Source: Sphingomonadales bacterium
GTDB lineage: Bacteria > Pseudomonadota > Alphaproteobacteria > Sphingomonadales > Sphingomonadaceae
DNA: 8,258 nucleotides
Direction of reading: 5' to 3'
Assembly: GCA_016714795.1 (NCBI GenBank)
Contig: JADKCA010000018.1
Span: 1-8,258 of the forward strand
The notes beneath the pieces are model-generated. The model ran no database searches. It had not been told where the DNA came from and was given only the letters and a program-made list of their open reading frames with translations. Positions 6,141-8,258 of this stretch are shown here, in pieces; the first letter of the stretch is position 1; each line of letters begins with the position of its first letter. Position numbers and translations under genes: made by a program.

Positions 6141-6566
6141 CCTTCAACAAGGAAGCGCGGACGGCGTACCTGAAATTTGCAACCTCCGCGCATGCACATT
6201 GGTCGGGCAATTTCCCGCGATCTGGCGAGCAGCCTAACCCGTATGGCCACCTTCGCGCAGACAGGCCGGATCGACCGCGATCTAGTCGATATGGAAATCG
6301 CGCGGTTGAAGCGTCACTGGATCAGTGAACCCGATAAGGGCGATGGCCTGGCCCGCTATCTTAGTGAAGACCAACTGACGCAGATCGATCCCTTTGACCG
6401 CGTCCAATTGGCAGAGGTCATCCGCATTTGTGCCGCCAGCCGCTCGCTCTCCGATGCGGGCCGCACACTCTTCGCTGCATCCCGCACCCGCCGTGCATCC
6501 TCCAATGACGCGGACCGGCTCCGTAAGTATCTTGCGCGCTTTGATATGGACTGGGCATCGGTTTAG
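6137..6566 (+). pseudogene. rtcR: 3' fragment of rtcR, sigma-54-dependent activator of RNA repair genes
   Basis: From 6137 the frame reads ITFNKEARTAYLKFAT and HAHWSGNF. One extra C in the run 6214-6216 shifts to the next frame, which continues RDLASSLTRMATFAQTGRI, DPFDRVQLAEVIRICAASR, SLSDAGRTLFAASR and NDADRLRKYLARFDMDWASV to TAG at 6564-6566. The last segments are highly characteristic of the RtcR C-terminus, its DNA-binding region; the first part is the end of the AAA+ module (GNFRDL corresponds to the GNVREL of other sigma-54 activators). Whole RtcR has an N-terminal CARF-like sensor, then AAA+, then HTH, about 520 residues; only about 140 remain. RtcR activates the rtcBA RNA ligase and cyclase genes after RNA damage; these are not in the window. 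The missing 5' part and direct contact with an element gene indicate truncation by insertion or deletion. Confidence 0.85.
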
Positions 6567-6991
6567 GCGGGGCGATAATGCAATACATTCGATGCTTTGC
6601 TGGCTGCAAAATCGCGTCGTCCCAACGCCTGAGGAAAATGAGAACGCGCAGGCGACCCAATGTGTCCGCGAAAGGACATCGCCCAGTTTGACTATTTCAG
6701 TCTGAAATGATCGATGAACGAACGACGGGCAGTGGATAACATTGTTGAACGGCAAAAGGACAGTTTTGTTAGCGGTTTTCACCGCAGTGACCCAGCTTTT
6801 GGGATCGACTGTCTCCGACCAGACCCGGCCATTCACGACCGCCGAGTTGAACGTCCGATTCCGCCAAAGCCGCCACGCTGCTTTCCAGCATGGTCCGAGC
6901 GGCCCCCTTCCGCCATTTATGCCGCATGTCAACTGGGCTGCTTTTGGCTTTGGCTTCTGCGCCCCGGTCTGCTTCGGCCGGATGCAGACCT
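6567..6991. other. region without a recognised gene
   Basis: About 420 bases between the rtcR stop and the end of the NYN gene. Frames are open on both strands (for instance + 6742-7008 with a hydrophobic start TVLLAVFTAVTQLLGSTV, and a long minus frame), but none resembles a family I know. The rest of the plus frame is rich in P, H and F, unlike a normal domain. The minus strand nearest the NYN gene may contain its true, frameshifted C-terminus. No terminator with a T-run or RNA gene is evident. Confidence 0.5.
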
Positions 6992-7708
6992 TCAAGCTGT
7001 GCGCCTGACCTCAAAGGCGTCCGACCTCTCAATGAGCGTCAGCAGCTTCGGGCATCCGTAGGTGCGAGGGTCGAAGTCGGGCATCAGCGCGGCAAGCCGG
7101 GTGCCGACCGCCCCAAGAAACTGCCATCCGTCAACATCATCGAGCTGGCTGAGAGCGGTTCGAATAAGCGGTATCGCAGCGGTCGGAGGCATTTTGGATG
7201 ATCCACCGACCAACGCGCTCCCCTCGGCCTCTGTTCCGGAAGGCGCCGACCCGTCGCCTTGGGGAAGCAGGTTTTCGGTATAAATAAACCGCTTGCACGC
7301 CCGGCGGAAGCTTTCGGGGGTCTTCTGTTCGCCGAAGCCATAGACATCGAGGCCTTGCTCACGGATGCGAGCGGCAAGCCGTGTGAAGTCGCTGTCGGAG
7401 GATATTAGGCAAAATCCGTCAAACCTGCCGCTGTGGAGAAGATCCATCGCATCGATGATTAGAGCGATGTCCGGAGCCGTTCTTCCCGACCGTGTTGGCG
7501 AAATTCTGCTGGGGGATGATGGCGTAAGTGGCCAACACCTCGGACCACCCCTTGAGGCGCCTGCCTGAAAGTCGCCATAAATGCGCCGGGCGCTGGCCTC
7601 GCCTATGGTCGCGATCTCCTCGAAGATCGCCGCAGCCGCTCGCGGCGATGCATTGTCCGCGTCGATCAGGATTGCGAGCCTCTGGGGGCGGTCAAGTTCG
7701 ATAGCCAT
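6992..7708 (-). CDS. NYN-domain putative RNase with C-terminal LOTUS/OST-HTH domain, internal frameshifted segment
   Basis: The 238-residue frame opens with LAILIDADNASPRAAAAIFE, the NYN (PIN-like) motif with D16 and D18, and continues with DIALIIDAMDLLHSGRFDGF (D86) and LISSDSDFTRLAARIREQGL (D105, D107), which together form the acidic metal site of these nucleases. DVYGFGEQKTPESFRRAC is also typical. Residues about 176-236 (LIRTALSQLDDVDGWQFLGA, DFDPRTYGCPKLLTLIE) form a LOTUS/OST-HTH RNA-binding domain. Residues about 49-77 do not fit: another frame over 7562-7478 reads RLKGWSEVLATYAIIPQQNF and ANTVGKN, which is the expected sequence. A lost base near 7563 and an extra G near 7478 explain it. 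After FEVRR the minus frame shifted by one reads HSLKVCIRPKQ, which may be the true tail. The ATG at 7706-7708 fits the family start; no strong ribosome binding site is seen. RNA degradation is the inferred role; the RNA target is unknown. Confidence 0.85.
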   Translation of the reverse strand: MAIELDRPQRLAILIDADNASPRAAAAIFEEIATIGEASARRIYGDFQAGASRGGPRCWPLTPSSPSRISPTRSGRTAPDIALIIDAMDLLHSGRFDGFCLISSDSDFTRLAARIREQGLDVYGFGEQKTPESFRRACKRFIYTENLLPQGDGSAPSGTEAEGSALVGGSSKMPPTAAIPLIRTALSQLDDVDGWQFLGAVGTRLAALMPDFDPRTYGCPKLLTLIERSDAFEVRRTA

Positions 7709-7868
7709 GTCGCACGCTAGCTAATTTGTCCTAACGTTTTGTTTCGGTGAGCAAGGCACATCCGCAGATCAGCGGCGCTACCTTAATAGGAAAGCCCGCC
7801 CTCGGAACGGGAAATTTCGACCAGCTCAAGACATTAAGCATGGTCGATGCGAGCGTCGACTTTCGCTG

Positions 7869-7887
7869 AGACCCGCTATTCGGGTCT
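7869..7887. terminator. hairpin at the end of the small minus-strand ORF
   Basis: agacccg (7869-7875) and cgggtct (7881-7887) pair perfectly around the five-base loop ctatt. The TAG stop of the minus-strand ORF lies in that loop (7876-7878). A terminator role fits the position, but no T-run follows, so termination is only plausible. Confidence 0.4.
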
Positions 7888-8064
7888 GGCAAACCGGCCG
7901 GTCGGCTTTGCGCCCTCATAGCGGCCGTTCGACCGCTGGATGGCGAACCCGGAATCCGCCATTTGTTCAAGCATGAGGGGCAGATCTCCGCGATGTAGGG
8001 CCGCCGGACTGGCTATGTGCTGCAGTGATAAATCCTTGGAACATAAGCGGAGCAGCGAATTCAC
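7876..8064 (-). CDS. small unidentified ORF
   Basis: The frame ends LPLMLEQMADSGFAIQRSNG, RYEGAKPTGRFARPE, a composition like a real protein: a short amphipathic helix followed by a basic tail. Possible starts are GTG 8064 (62 residues) or ATG 7974 (32 residues); neither has a clear ribosome binding site. The upstream part (LLRLCSKDLSLQHIASPAAL) is less convincing, so the real N-terminus may be lost or lie in another frame. Its stop falls inside a perfect hairpin. I do not recognise the family. It may be the 3' remnant of a larger gene. Between it and the NYN gene (7709-7868) I see no gene that I can support. Confidence 0.3.
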   Translation of the reverse strand: MNSLLRLCSKDLSLQHIASPAALHRGDLPLMLEQMADSGFAIQRSNGRYEGAKPTGRFARPE

Positions 8065-8123
8065 CGACAGCTGGCACGGCTGATCGAGCTACGCTTTGGC
8101 GGGCTGCGCGCCGCGGCACAAGG

Positions 8124-8258
8124 TCAGTCGCGGTCGGCCCGACCGAGCCGGTCAGCCTCTTTCTCGAGCTTATCCTTGCGTGCCTTGATCGCGCGCTCCG
8201 CGCCGATGGCAAACGCTTCCCCGAACCCATCGGTCACCTCGCCCAGCGCCAGTCCGTC
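8124..8258 (-). CDS. C-terminal end of an unidentified protein running off the right edge
   Basis: The minus frame entering at base 8258 is open for 44 residues to TGA at 8124-8126. It includes GLALGEVTDGFGEAFAIGAE followed by RAIKARKDKLEKEADRLGR, a strongly charged helix with heptad-like spacing that suggests a coiled coil. The codon choice and residue mix are those of a coding sequence. The start and most of the gene lie beyond the window, so the family cannot be named from this tail. Confidence 0.5.
   Translation of the reverse strand, partial: DGLALGEVTDGFGEAFAIGAERAIKARKDKLEKEADRLGRADRD

Noticed and set aside
6282..6995. Open minus-strand frame of 237 codons
   Set aside because: It runs antisense to the rtcR fragment, which matches a known family, and its own protein is compositionally unlike a domain. 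Only its first residues may belong to the NYN gene tail.
7893..7902. 10-bp palindrome accggccggt
   Set aside because: Short GC-rich palindromes are common at this base composition, and nothing nearby suggests a site.
1..8258. CRISPR array, tRNA, rRNA or riboswitch
   Set aside because: No regular direct repeats with spacers, no tRNA T-arm or acceptor pattern, and no known aptamer core were seen on either strand.

Overview
The window looks like accessory DNA from an alphaproteobacterium, most likely a sphingomonad. That is an inference from the moderately high GC content and from gene types that I associate with that group (a LuxR-HTH/DUF4019 regulator, an AlpA-type regulator pair, an AbiE system with a long AbiEi). 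No rRNA, tRNA, CRISPR array or complete insertion sequence is visible. The central theme is decay: most recognisable genes carry one-base indels or nonsense codons, and only the AbiEii toxin, the AlpA-like regulator and a second small HTH protein read cleanly from start to stop.

Left part (1-2345, + strand): the 3' end of a gene with a perfect metzincin zinc motif HExxHxxGxxH; a heavily frameshifted class A beta-lactamase-like serine hydrolase overlapping it by four bases (TTGA); and an EamA/DMT-type membrane transporter whose first membrane segment is scrambled by a +1/-1 indel pair. A large nested hairpin (2523-2580) lies between this block and the convergent minus-strand genes.

Middle (2634-5357, - strand): a ruined one-protein regulator with an N-terminal LuxR-type HTH, a membrane segment and a C-terminal DUF4019 domain; then the type IV toxin-antitoxin pair abiEi-abiEii, with an intact toxin and an antitoxin that needs two frame changes; then a small excisionase-like HTH remnant upstream. 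An imperfect 16-bp palindrome lies just upstream of abiEi, where autoregulation would be expected.

Right part: an AlpA-like regulator and a second excisionase-like HTH protein overlap by four bases (5743-6140). The second abuts, without spacer, the 3' end of an rtcR gene (sigma-54 activator of RNA repair) whose N-terminal two thirds are missing, so this is probably an integration or deletion boundary. After about 420 bases without a recognisable gene comes a minus-strand NYN-LOTUS putative RNase with a frameshifted internal segment, then a small unknown ORF ending inside a hairpin loop, and the C-terminus of an unidentified protein running off the right edge.

The most striking global feature is that the frame at the start and at the end agrees in every damaged gene where both ends are visible, although the frame changes in between. 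Many of the indels fall in short homopolymers. This fits either uncorrected sequencing error or a decaying island; re-sequencing would decide.
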